Positions 50,756 to 58,982 of a stretch of DNA of 64,000 bases are shown here, piece after piece. The first letter of the stretch is position 1. Each line of letters starts with the position of its first letter. The notes beneath the pieces were generated by a model. It was given only the letters and a program-made list of their open reading frames with translations, was not told where the DNA came from and searched no databases. Location: assembly GCF_011762025.1 (NCBI RefSeq), contig NZ_JAASQR010000003.1:372001-436000 (forward strand), read 5' to 3'. Position numbers and translations under genes: made by a program. This stretch comes from Sphingobium vermicomposti. Its GTDB lineage: Bacteria > Pseudomonadota > Alphaproteobacteria > Sphingomonadales > Sphingomonadaceae.

Positions 50756-52738
50756 ATGCTCAAGATCACCCTGCCCGACGGTTCCGTGCGTGAAGTCGCG
50801 CCCGGCACTACCCCGGCAGACATTGCGGCGGCGATCGGGCCGGGACTGGCAAAGGCCGCCATCGCCGCGCGAGTCGATGGCGAACTGCGCGATATCATGC
50901 GGCCGTTGGAGCAGGACGCGCAGCTGGCGCTGGTGACGTCAAGGGATGAGGCCGACGCGCTGGAACTGGCGCGGCACGACTTCGCGCACATATTGGCCGA
51001 GGCGGTGCAAGCGCTGTTTCCGGGAACGCAGATCACGTTCGGGCCTTCGACCGACGATGGCTTTTATTATGATTTCGCACCGAAGGATCGCCCCTTCACC
51101 GAAGAGGACCTGCCCGCCATCGAGGCGAAGATGCGGGAAATCATCGCCGCCGACAAACCGCTCCAGCGCGAGGTGTGGCAGCGCGAGGATCTGATCGCGC
51201 GCTGGCGGGCGGAAGGTGAGACGTTCAAGGCCGAATGGGCCGCCGAACTGCCTGAGGGAGAGGAACTGACGGTTTACCGGTCAGGCGGCGATTGGCTGGA
51301 CATGTGCCGGGGACCGCATCTGGCCTCCACGGGCAAGCTCGATCCGGCAGCGTTCAAGCTGACCCGCGTATCGGGCGCCTATTGGCGCGGCGATCAGAAG
51401 AATGCGATGCTATCCCGCATCTACGGCACCGGCTGGCTCAACAAGAAGCAGCTGGCAGAGCATCTGACGCGACTGGAAGAAGCGGGCAAGCGCGACCATC
51501 GCAAGCTGGGCGCGGAGATGGACCTGTTCCACCTCCAACAGGAAGCGCATGGGTCGGTTTTCTGGCATCCCAAGGGCTATCTCATCTGGCGCGAACTGGA
51601 AGCCTATATGCGCCGAGCCATCGACGCGGCGGGCTATCGAGAGGTCAAGACGCCGCAGGTGATGGACGCGCGCCAGTGGGAGCAATCCGGCCATTGGGGC
51701 AAATATCGCGAAAATATGTTCGTCATCCCCGACGAAGTGCCCAACGCAGAGGATGAAGGTCCGCTCGTGTCGGACGACGCCAACTGGATGGCGCTCAAGC
51801 CCATGAACTGCCCCGCGCATGTCCTGATCTTCCGCCAAGGGATCAAAAGCTATCGCGACCTGCCCTTGCGCCTTTACGAAAACGGCTGCTGCCATCGCAA
51901 CGAACCGCATGGCGCGCTGCATGGGTTGATGCGGGTGCGCCAGTTCACGCAGGACGACGCGCACATCTTTTGCCGCGAGGATCAGATTGTCGAGGAAGTG
52001 CGGGCTTTCTGCGCACTTGCCGACCGCATCTACAATGATTTCGGCTTTACCTATTCGATCAAGCTGGCGTTGCGCCCAGACAAACGCTTCGGCAGCGACG
52101 AAATGTGGGACAAGGCCGAAAATGAACTGCGCGATGCCGTCGCCGCCGCTGGCCTCAACACGCCGGAATATGGCTGGGAGGAACTGCCGGGCGAAGGGGC
52201 CTTCTATGCGCCCAAGCTGGAATGGCATCTGACCGACGCCATCGGGCGGACATGGCAGGTCGGCACCATCCAGTCAGACCGTGTTCTGCCGGAGCGACTC
52301 GACGCATCCTATGTGGCGGAAGATGGTGAGCGGCACCGACCGGTCATGCTCCATCGCGCGATCTTCGGGTCCTATGAACGCTTCATCGGCATATTGATCG
52401 AACATTATGCGGGCAAGTTTCCGCAATGGCTGGCCCCGGTCCAAGCTGTCGTCGCGACCATCGTGTCGGATGCCGACAGCTATGCGCAACAGGTGGTCGA
52501 CAAGTTGCGGGCCGCCGGAATCCGGGCCGAAGTCGACCTGCGTAACGAGAAGATCAACTATAAGGTGCGAGAGCATAGCCTAGCGAAAGTGCCGAATTTG
52601 CTGGTCGTCGGCCGCCGCGAAGCCGACGAAGGCACAGTGGCGCTGCGCGAACTGGGCAAGGAGGGGCAGAGCGTCCTTTCGGTCGATGACGTGATCGAGC
52701 GCCTTGCAAAAGAAAGCCAGGCCCCCGATATGCGCTGA
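50756..52738 (+). CDS. thrS: Threonyl-tRNA synthetase
   Basis: A 660-residue class II synthetase. The TGS domain is at 1-60; the editing domain has [11 protein letters not shown] (His74, His78) and DMCRGPHL; the catalytic core has motif 2-like [29 protein letters not shown] and motif 3 [26 protein letters not shown]; the anticodon-binding domain ends the protein. A TTG three codons earlier (50747) is an alternative start. It ligates Thr to tRNA-Thr. infC follows about 115 nt later, the usual neighbour. Confidence 0.96.
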   Translation: MLKITLPDGSVREVAPGTTPADIAAAIGPGLAKAAIAARVDGELRDIMRPLEQDAQLALVTSRDEADALELARHDFAHILAEAVQALFPGTQITFGPSTDDGFYYDFAPKDRPFTEEDLPAIEAKMREIIAADKPLQREVWQREDLIARWRAEGETFKAEWAAELPEGEELTVYRSGGDWLDMCRGPHLASTGKLDPAAFKLTRVSGAYWRGDQKNAMLSRIYGTGWLNKKQLAEHLTRLEEAGKRDHRKLGAEMDLFHLQQEAHGSVFWHPKGYLIWRELEAYMRRAIDAAGYREVKTPQVMDARQWEQSGHWGKYRENMFVIPDEVPNAEDEGPLVSDDANWMALKPMNCPAHVLIFRQGIKSYRDLPLRLYENGCCHRNEPHGALHGLMRVRQFTQDDAHIFCREDQIVEEVRAFCALADRIYNDFGFTYSIKLALRPDKRFGSDEMWDKAENELRDAVAAAGLNTPEYGWEELPGEGAFYAPKLEWHLTDAIGRTWQVGTIQSDRVLPERLDASYVAEDGERHRPVMLHRAIFGSYERFIGILIEHYAGKFPQWLAPVQAVVATIVSDADSYAQQVVDKLRAAGIRAEVDLRNEKINYKVREHSLAKVPNLLVVGRREADEGTVALRELGKEGQSVLSVDDVIERLAKESQAPDMR

Positions 52739-52840
52739 GGCAGCAATGCCACATGGGGCCGGTAATTTCGCGACAGCGGGCTTGCCGCCCCTTTCGGCTT
52801 TGCGCTAAAGGCCGCCAGAGCCGTTTTCGTGAATTACCAT

Positions 52841-52856
52841 AGGAGAAGCCGCTATA
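52841..52856 (+). promoter_or_regulatory. Ribosome binding site that points to an ATA start for infC
   Basis: AGGAG (52841-52845) stands 8 nt before ATA (52854-52856), ideal spacing. The first ATG in frame (52866) is 20 nt from it, too far. IF3 genes are known for rare start codons (AUU in E. coli) that let IF3 control its own translation. Confidence 0.75.
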
Positions 52857-53399
52857 CGTCCCCCAATGATGCGCCGTCCACTGGCGCCGCCGCCGAAGTC
52901 CGGTCCCCGTTACAATGAGTTTATCACCGTGCCCAAGGTGCGCGTGATCGACGACGAAGGCGAAAATCTGGGCGTGATGTTTACGCAGGAAGCCATGGAG
53001 CGCGCTTACGAGATCGGGCTGGACCTGGTCGAAGTGTCGCCGACCGCCGATCCGCCGGTCTGCAAATTTCTGGACATCGGCAAGTTCAAGTACGAAGCCC
53101 AGAAAAAGGCGAATATCGCCCGCAAGACCCAGAAGACGCAGGAACTCAAAGAGATCAAGATGCGTCCGAACATCGATGATCATGATTATGATACGAAGAT
53201 GAAGAAGGTCCATGATTTCATCGGCGACGGCGACAAGGTGAAGATCACCCTGCGTTTCCGTGGCCGCGAATTATCGCATCAGCAGCTCGGCATGCAACTG
53301 CTACAGCGCGTGGCGGAAAATGTAGGCGAGATCGCCAAGGTCGAAGCCTATCCGCGCATGGAAGGCCGCCAGATGCTGATGGTGCTGGCACCGAAATAA
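52854..53399 (+). CDS. infC: Translation initiation factor IF-3
   Basis: A 181-residue factor if started at ATA, reading (M)[23 protein letters not shown]. The core is typical: [84 protein letters not shown] and the ending [11 protein letters not shown]. It binds the 30S subunit and checks the initiator codon-anticodon pair. The start is decided by the ribosome site (see 52841). Unlike in many bacteria, rpmI and rplT do not follow; a hairpin and a dispersed repeat do. Confidence 0.96.
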   Translation: MRPPMMRRPLAPPPKSGPRYNEFITVPKVRVIDDEGENLGVMFTQEAMERAYEIGLDLVEVSPTADPPVCKFLDIGKFKYEAQKKANIARKTQKTQELKEIKMRPNIDDHDYDTKMKKVHDFIGDGDKVKITLRFRGRELSHQQLGMQLLQRVAENVGEIAKVEAYPRMEGRQMLMVLAPK

Positions 53400-53423
53400 G
53401 CAGTCGTCACAGCTGACGCATTC

Positions 53424-53457
53424 AGCGGGCGGGGTCTGGCAACAGGCTCCGCCCGCT
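53424..53457 (+). terminator. Hairpin after infC
   Basis: AGCGGGCGG (53424-53432) pairs with CCGCCCGCT (53449-53457) around a 16-nt loop; only a weak T-rich tail (TGCGTTTGC) follows. Confidence 0.55.
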
Positions 53458-53515
53458 TGCGTTTGCGCGTGCGGGTGGCCGGGCATTTCCCGACATCACC
53501 ACAAAAACGACCATT

Positions 53516-53623
53516 CCGAGACATTCCCCTCCCGTAGACGGGAGGGGTTAGGGGTGGGCACGAGCGAAGCGAGCTTCAAGCTTGGCCTTTGAAGAACATC
53601 GCCAATGTTGCGCTGGCCCACCC
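53516..53623. repeat. Dispersed repeat family C, copy 2 (inverted relative to copy 1)
   Basis: Contains a perfect hairpin CCCCTCCCG, loop TAGA, CGGGAGGGG (53526-53547), and a core whose reverse complement includes CAGCGCAACATTGGCGATG, as at 25788. It differs from copy 1 by about 15 extra bases in the middle, around CGAGCGAAGCGAGC. It lies between the convergent infC and msrA genes. Confidence 0.85.
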
Positions 53624-53645
53624 GCCCAAAGCCGCTACCAACGCT

Positions 53646-54317
53646 TCAGGCCGAAGGTTTGTCCCGGTATTGCGCCGGAAACATCGCCTTGAACGCGGCG
53701 AGTTTCGGGGCATCCCAGCGTTGAATATAGGGATGGCGGGGATTTCGGGTCATGAAGTCCTGGTGATAGGCATCTGCAGCCTGAAAGCCGGTAAATCGTT
53801 CGACACGGGTAACGATGGGGTCGCGCCACAGCTTCGCCTTGCCCAGCTGCGCGAGGTAGGCGCGCGCCGCCTTGTCCTGACCCGCATTCAATGGAAACAG
53901 CGCGCTGCGATAATGGGTGCCGCGATCGGGGCCTTGATAATTGAGCGTGGTGGGATCGGCGATCACTGAAAAGAAGATGCGCAGCAGCGTCCCATAGCTG
54001 ACTTGTGCCGGATCATAGGTCACCCGCACGGCTTCGGCGAAGCCCGTATCACCCTTGGTGACCTGCCCGTAATTCACCTTGCGTCCCTTGGGTCCGCCCG
54101 CGAAGCCGGACACGACCGAATGAACGCCCTTCACATGCGAAAAAACGCCTTCCACACCCCAGAAGCAGCCGCCCGCAAAAATCGCAGTTTCGCGAGCCTG
54201 CCGAGATGAAGCATCGACGCTGGCCACAGGTGCAAGCACCGGGCGCTCAGCGCGCAAAGGCGAGGCGACCAAAAGGGCCGCAAGGACGGCAAGAGCTATA
54301 TTGTCAGAGCGTCGCAT
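53646..54317 (-). CDS. msrA: Peptide-methionine (S)-S-oxide reductase, exported
   Basis: A 223-residue enzyme. The N-terminus MRRSDNIALAVLAALLVASPLRAE is a signal peptide, so this MsrA repairs periplasmic proteins. The catalytic motif is AIFAGGCFWGVEGVF with the reactive Cys in GCFWG; GDTGFAEAVRVTYDP, DRGTHYRSALFP and AADAYHQDF complete the fold. Resolving cysteines are not obvious in the C-terminal part, so recycling may be by direct reduction. The gene begins within the 3' end of the small membrane-protein gene at 54304-54447. Confidence 0.94.
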   Translation of the reverse strand: MRRSDNIALAVLAALLVASPLRAERPVLAPVASVDASSRQARETAIFAGGCFWGVEGVFSHVKGVHSVVSGFAGGPKGRKVNYGQVTKGDTGFAEAVRVTYDPAQVSYGTLLRIFFSVIADPTTLNYQGPDRGTHYRSALFPLNAGQDKAARAYLAQLGKAKLWRDPIVTRVERFTGFQAADAYHQDFMTRNPRHPYIQRWDAPKLAAFKAMFPAQYRDKPSA

Positions 54318-54447
54318 CGGACGCAGCCATGGCCGAACTGACCAAGGCAGGCGGCTCACTGGGCTGGAACGCGAACATGCCCACGGCACCAAGCACAAAC
54401 CCGCCAAAAAAGCGGAGGAAAAGGTCAGATTTCAAGAATGCCACCAT
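54304..54447 (-). CDS. Small membrane protein overlapping msrA
   Basis: A 47-residue protein, MVAFLKSDLFLRFFGGFVLGAVGMFAFQP..., with one membrane helix and a short Ser/Ala-rich tail. GAAGAAGG lies just upstream of the ATG, a better site than any for the longer reading. Its 3' end overlaps the msrA start by 14 nt, so translation of the two may be coupled. No family is recognised. Coding status depends on the ribosome site and helix. Confidence 0.5.
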   Translation of the reverse strand: MVAFLKSDLFLRFFGGFVLGAVGMFAFQPSEPPALVSSAMAASDATL

Positions 54448-54716
54448 GGCCTTCTTCCTTCGATCTTGGCCCCGGAAAGGGCGATGATTAGCAGCCGTCA
54501 GCTTAGCCATGGGTTAACAGCCAGGCGCGACTAACCAGTTTCGGATTGAAACGCGATATAAGTCGCCCCTTCTCCTGCGCAAGAGGAGCGAACGGAAAAA
54601 CCGCTTCGGCATTTTCCTCGAAAGCATGGGGTGACAGGGCCGGGATGGCCCCTGCCCTACCCTCGCCAGCCTGACGCCGACTCCCTCCCCATTTTCAAAA
54701 CAGGGAGGGTTCGTGC
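54448..54716. other. Intergenic region between a small ORF and aspartate aminotransferase
   Basis: About 270 nt. A hairpin CCCTCCC/GGGAGGG (54683-54709) lies 8 nt past the aminotransferase stop, without a T run. Another, CAGGGCC/GGCCCCTG near 54637-54653, is GC-rich. No gene or known RNA was recognised. Confidence 0.4.
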
Positions 54717-55919
54717 TTATTTCAGCGCAGCACAGGCTTCCTGGATGCGCGTGCAGGCCTTTGCCAGCACTTCTTCCGACGTCGCATAGCTGATGCGGAA
54801 CGCAGGCGAGAGCCCGAAGGCGGCGCCATGAACGGCGGCAACCTTCGCTTCGTCCAGGAAATAGCCGATCAGCGTTTCATCGCTGTCGATCAGCAGCCCC
54901 TTCGGCGTCGTCTTGCCAATGACGCCGCTGGCGTCGGGATAGACGTAAAAGGCACCTTCCGGCGTCGGACAGTTGAGGCCAGGCGCGTCGTTCAGCATGG
55001 AAACGACCAGGTCACGGCGCTTCTGGAAAGCAGCGTTACGCCCGACCAGGAAGTCCTGCTCACCGGTCAGCGCGGCGACGGCGGCTGCCTGGCTGATCGA
55101 GCAAGGATTGCTGGTCGACTGCGACTGCAGCTTGCCCATCGCCTTGATCATCCATTCAGGACCACCGGCAAAGCCGATGCGCCAGCCGGTCATGGAGAAA
55201 GCCTTCGAACAGCCATTCACGGTCAGGGTGCGATCATACAGATCCGGGCACACCTGCGCGATCGTGGCAAACGGCGTGGGCGCGTACCAGACATGTTCGT
55301 ACATGTCGTCGGTCATCACCAGCACATGGGGATGGCGCAGCAGCACCTCGCCCAGTTCCTTGAGTTCGCTCGCCGAATAGGCAGCACCCGAAGGGTTGGA
55401 GGGCGAGTTCAGTATGACCCATTTGGTCTTCGCGGTGATCGCCGCCTCCAACTGGGCGGCCGTGATCTTGTAACCCTGGCTGGCAGGCCCTTCGATAAAG
55501 ACCGGCGTGCCGCCCGCGAAGTTCACGATATCGGGATAGCTGACCCAATAGGGCGCGGGGATGATGACTTCATCGCCAGCGTCCACCGTCGCGACCAGCG
55601 CGTTGAACAACGTGTGCTTGCCGCCGGAGTTCACGCTGATCTGGCCGCGCTTGTAGGTCAGGCCATTGTCGCGCTTGAACTTGAAAGCGACCGCATCCTT
55701 CAGTTCGGCGGTGCCGTCCACGTCGGTATAGCGAGTCAGGTTCTTGCGGATGGCGGCGATGCCAGCCTCTTTCACGAAATCGGGCGTGTCGAAATCCGGT
55801 TCGCCCGCCGACAGGCCAATCACGTCCACGCCTTCGGCTTTAAGGGCATTCACGCGCGCGCTCATCGCCAGGGTGGCGGAGGGCTGGATGCGACCGAGGG
55901 CAGCGGAAGTCTGGCTCAT
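54717..55919 (-). CDS. Aspartate aminotransferase (class I, subgroup Ib)
   Basis: A 400-residue PLP enzyme. The start MSQTSAALGRIQPSATLAMSARVNALKAEGVDVIGLSAGEPDFDTP, SVNSGGKHTLFNA, VILNSPSNPSGAAYS (Asn for substrate), MTDDMYEHVWY and the PLP lysine motif NGCSKAFSMTGWRIGFA with the final FRISYATSEEVL are those of the AspAT Ib group. It transfers the amino group of Asp to 2-oxoglutarate and may also act on aromatic or prephenate substrates. It is monocistronic. Confidence 0.95.
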   Translation of the reverse strand: MSQTSAALGRIQPSATLAMSARVNALKAEGVDVIGLSAGEPDFDTPDFVKEAGIAAIRKNLTRYTDVDGTAELKDAVAFKFKRDNGLTYKRGQISVNSGGKHTLFNALVATVDAGDEVIIPAPYWVSYPDIVNFAGGTPVFIEGPASQGYKITAAQLEAAITAKTKWVILNSPSNPSGAAYSASELKELGEVLLRHPHVLVMTDDMYEHVWYAPTPFATIAQVCPDLYDRTLTVNGCSKAFSMTGWRIGFAGGPEWMIKAMGKLQSQSTSNPCSISQAAAVAALTGEQDFLVGRNAAFQKRRDLVVSMLNDAPGLNCPTPEGAFYVYPDASGVIGKTTPKGLLIDSDETLIGYFLDEAKVAAVHGAAFGLSPAFRISYATSEEVLAKACTRIQEACAALK

Positions 55920-56011
55920 CGTAACACTCTCTCTGAAATATCCTCATGCCCGCGCATTGCGGACGCGAGGCTCCTTAAAGCGGTATGATGGAAGGGGCAA
56001 CCGCCAGTAGG

Positions 56012-56635
56012 CTATTTGACGAGCGAGGCGGCCACCATCCCGCGCGCGGCGTTGCCGATGAAGAAGCCACCCTCCAGGTCTCCCGGTCGCAGGTCGCCTT
56101 CCACCGCTTCGCCCATCTCGATCAGGCTGCGGCGCAACACGCCCGGCAAGAGGCCGCGCGACAAAGGCGGCGTCACCAGCTTGTCGCCGCGCTCGACAAA
56201 GATGGACGAAAAGCAGCCTTCGGTCAGAAAGCCTTCGGCATCGGTCATCAGCACTTCATAAGTGCCGCCACGGTTCAATATGTCTTGGTAGAGCGAGCGG
56301 TCGGTCGTCTTGTGCAGCAGGCGCAGATCGTCGGCGGTGGCATTCCGGGGCACCACCGCCACCTGCATGATCGCCTGTGGCCAGGTGCGATGTTCCCGCA
56401 CCTCGATCGCCGTCGATCCGCGTTGCGACACCAACAACCGCAGGCGGCTGCGCTCACGCAGGCGAAAAGTCGCCGCTTGCAGTTCGTTGCGGACATCGTG
56501 CCGGTCAAAGGCAAAGTCCAGCGCCGTCGCGCTGGTCCTCAGCCGTTCCAGATGCAGTTCCAGCAACCTGATGCCTTCGACCGGGTCGAAAGCCATGGTT
56601 TCCAACAGGTCGAACCGTCCGTCAGCCACCGACAT
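56012..56635 (-). CDS. pabC: Aminotransferase class IV, probable aminodeoxychorismate lyase
   Basis: A 207-residue PLP-fold protein: FDLLETMAFDPVEGIRLLELHLERLRTSA, RLRLLVSQRG, HKTTDRSLYQDIL with the PLP lysine in HKTTDR, and EGFLTEGCFSSIFVERG. It lies 31 nt downstream of pabB, so the two likely make p-aminobenzoate from chorismate via aminodeoxychorismate for folate. The protein is short compared with typical PabC (about 270) but shares the motif order. Other class IV activities are possible, but the context decides for PabC. Confidence 0.88.
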   Translation of the reverse strand: MSVADGRFDLLETMAFDPVEGIRLLELHLERLRTSATALDFAFDRHDVRNELQAATFRLRERSRLRLLVSQRGSTAIEVREHRTWPQAIMQVAVVPRNATADDLRLLHKTTDRSLYQDILNRGGTYEVLMTDAEGFLTEGCFSSIFVERGDKLVTPPLSRGLLPGVLRRSLIEMGEAVEGDLRPGDLEGGFFIGNAARGMVAASLVK

Positions 56636-56666
56636 CGAAACTATTCAAGCCCCCTGTAGCCCAAAA

Positions 56667-57842
56667 TCAAGCCCCCGCCAGAAAACGCCCCTTGGCCAGG
56701 CATTCCGCCCATTCCGACGCTGCGCTGGAATCTGCGATGATCCCCGACCCCAGCCCCAAAAGCCCTTCCGTGCTTCCTTCTTCGACGCAAATCGTGCGGA
56801 TGGCAACATTGAAGGCGGCGTCCCCGTCGGGATCGATCCACCCCACGGCTCCGGTATAGACTCCGCGCGGGAAAGGTTCGACCTCGCCGATGATCTCCAT
56901 CGCCCTGACCTTGGGCGCGCCGGTGATCGACCCGCATGGAAACAGCACCCGAAGCACGTCAACGGGCGACAGGCCGGGGAGAAGGCGGGCGCGGATCGTC
57001 GATACCATCTGGTGCACCGTGGGATAGCTTTCCACATGGAACAGGTCTGGGACCGTTACCGTTCCGGCGCGCGACACGCGGGACAAATCATTGCGCAGCA
57101 GATCCACGATCATCAGATTTTCGGCGCGCTGCTTTGGGTCGGATTCCAGTTCGCGCGCCAGCATCGCATCGTGCCGGGCATCCGCGCTGCGGACTGCGGT
57201 CCCCTTCATCGGGCGCGCCGTCAACTGACCGCGAACGCTGGTAAAGAAAAGTTCGGGTGAAAAGGACAGGATGTCATGACTGCCCGTGCGGATCATGCCG
57301 CCATAGCCTGCGCGCTGGCGCGGCCTGACAGCGGCATAGAGCGCCATGAGGTCGCCGTGAAAACGCGTGGCGCAGGGGAAGGTCAGGTTCGCCTGATAGA
57401 TATCGCCAGCGCGAATATATTCCTGCACCCTGTCGAAGGCCGCGTGATAGGCGGCTTCCTGGATCAAGGGCCGCAGCGGTTCGATCCGCACCCCGGACGG
57501 ATCGGGCAGCAGGCCCGGCACCGCTTCGGGCTTGATGAACCGCAGGCCGTCGAACAGGCCGAACCACAGCAGCGGCGCTGATCCTGGCCGGCCCTGATGC
57601 CGCCGAGCCAGCGGGAGCAGCCGATCTTCCAGCGCCAGCCCCGCCTCGTAGCTCATATAGCCAGCGGCGTGCAGGCCCGCCTCCCCCGCTTCCGCAATGC
57701 GGTCGAGCGCGGGCTGCACTTCCTCCAGCCGGTGGGCAACGATGATCGAAACAGGGTCGCGATACAGCCGGGCGGGGGCAGCGTTGCGCTCCCGCGCATC
57801 GTCGAACAGGACAAAGGCTTCGGTGGGACCCGGCAGGCGCAT
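56667..57842 (-). CDS. pabB: Aminodeoxychorismate synthase component I
   Basis: A 391-residue chorismate-binding enzyme. Landmarks are YQEYIRAGDIYQANLTFP-like VQEYIRAGDIYQANLTF, SFSPELFF, RPMKGTAVRS with the active-site Lys, ENLMIVDLLRNDLSRV, the GSITGAPKVRAMEIIGEVEP segment and FNVAIRTICVEE. The Lys in the PMKGT motif marks an ADC synthase and not an anthranilate synthase (Ala). It is followed by pabC. The glutaminase subunit PabA is not in the window. Confidence 0.94.
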   Translation of the reverse strand: MRLPGPTEAFVLFDDARERNAAPARLYRDPVSIIVAHRLEEVQPALDRIAEAGEAGLHAAGYMSYEAGLALEDRLLPLARRHQGRPGSAPLLWFGLFDGLRFIKPEAVPGLLPDPSGVRIEPLRPLIQEAAYHAAFDRVQEYIRAGDIYQANLTFPCATRFHGDLMALYAAVRPRQRAGYGGMIRTGSHDILSFSPELFFTSVRGQLTARPMKGTAVRSADARHDAMLARELESDPKQRAENLMIVDLLRNDLSRVSRAGTVTVPDLFHVESYPTVHQMVSTIRARLLPGLSPVDVLRVLFPCGSITGAPKVRAMEIIGEVEPFPRGVYTGAVGWIDPDGDAAFNVAIRTICVEEGSTEGLLGLGSGIIADSSAASEWAECLAKGRFLAGA

Positions 57843-57939
57843 CGTCGCGTCTTAACAGCCTTTCGCGCGGGCGGAAGAGCGGCGCTGCGATTATCGTCGC
57901 GGTTGCGCCCCGCCCGGCAGTGGATCATAGACGCGACGC

Positions 57940-58323
57940 ATGAGCGATACGCCCCAGCCCAGCGATCTCGACCGCCCGCTGCGTCCCGCATTGGCCCTGG
58001 CGCTGCGGGGGCGCTGCCCCGCGTGCGGCGAAGGCCGGATGTTCAAAAGCTTCCTGAAACCATCCCCCTCCTGCGAACATTGCGGCGCAGGTTGGGACCT
58101 ATCCCGGGCGGACGACTTCCCGGCCTATATCGTCATCTTGCTGCTGGGCCACATATTGGTGCCGCTGATGATCGAAGTGAACCGCGCGCTTGCCATTCCA
58201 TTGGGCGTGCAGGCTGCTTTATGGCCTTGCCTGGCGGTGATCCTGGCGCTGTTGCTGATTCAGCCTGCCAAGGCCATGGTCATCACATTCCAATGGTCGC
58301 GGCGGATGGACGGCTTCGCCTGA
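57940..58323 (+). CDS. DUF983 family membrane protein
   Basis: A 127-residue protein with a zinc-ribbon-like start, CPACGEGRMFKSFLKPSPSCEHCGAGWDL (two CxxC pairs), then the segment RADDFPAYIVILLLGHILVPLMIE and a second helix WPCLAVILALLLIQPAKAMVI. This is the COG5349/DUF983 layout, common in alphaproteobacteria and often found near cytochrome oxidase or nudix genes. Function unknown. It is divergent from pabB. Confidence 0.9.
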   Translation: MSDTPQPSDLDRPLRPALALALRGRCPACGEGRMFKSFLKPSPSCEHCGAGWDLSRADDFPAYIVILLLGHILVPLMIEVNRALAIPLGVQAALWPCLAVILALLLIQPAKAMVITFQWSRRMDGFA

Positions 58324-58334
58324 AGCCGGTCAAC

Positions 58335-58772
58335 TCAGCCCGGTTGACGCAGGAAATTCCGCTCCATCGCCTCACGCAGGCTTTCGTCAATCAGGCGACG
58401 GCCTTCGGCGCCATGGGTGACGACCGTCGTATCGCAGGTCGCGACGCACACGCCCTTCTGAAACGCGGCTGAACTGACCGTCCAGCTGGTGCGGCCGATA
58501 TGGCCGATGCCGCAATGCACTTCGAACGGATAGGGGAAGTGTGATTCTTCCACAAAGTTGAGCGAAACCGCCGCGACCAGCCAGCGCACGCCCTGTTCCT
58601 GCGGATGGCGGCCCAGATGGTGATGAAAACGGATGCGCGCAGTTTCGAATATGCCGGATATCGCCACATTGTTGATGTGACCCATCGTGTCGACATCCTG
58701 AAAGCGCGTATCGAGCGTGGTAATGAAACTATACGCTTCCGGGGTCAGACGCCAAGCTTCTGGTTTGGCCAT
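58335..58772 (-). CDS. Hotdog-fold acyl-CoA thioesterase
   Basis: A 145-residue protein: FITTLDTRFQDVDTMGHINNVAISGIFETARIRFHHHLG carries the 4-hydroxybenzoyl-CoA thioesterase pattern (Asp in QDVDTMGHINN), followed by WLVAAVSLNFVEESHFPYPFEVHCGIGHIGRTS. It likely hydrolyses an acyl-CoA; the substrate is unknown. CAGGAC before the ATG supports the chosen start; the longer upstream frame is not conserved-looking. Confidence 0.88.
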   Translation of the reverse strand: MAKPEAWRLTPEAYSFITTLDTRFQDVDTMGHINNVAISGIFETARIRFHHHLGRHPQEQGVRWLVAAVSLNFVEESHFPYPFEVHCGIGHIGRTSWTVSSAAFQKGVCVATCDTTVVTHGAEGRRLIDESLREAMERNFLRQPG

Positions 58773-58982
58773 GTCCTGTTTTTCCAATACGCTATTTTTT
58801 ATGTGTCTTAGCCTTTGCAGGCACGGATTCAATGATCGGGGGAAAATTGGCCCCACTGCGACCTTTTTGACACAGCCGCTATGGTTGAAGGCAGGTTGGT
58901 CAACGCAGTGTTTCCGCTGGCGACCATGGACTTTGGCTGCGACGCCCCATAGCTTCGCGCCCTTCCCATGGCCGGAGATTCC

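Noticed and set aside
54637-54709. GC-rich hairpins downstream of the aspartate aminotransferase gene as a structured RNA
   Set aside because: Two unrelated hairpins without a T run or any known RNA pattern; noted only as part of the intergenic region.
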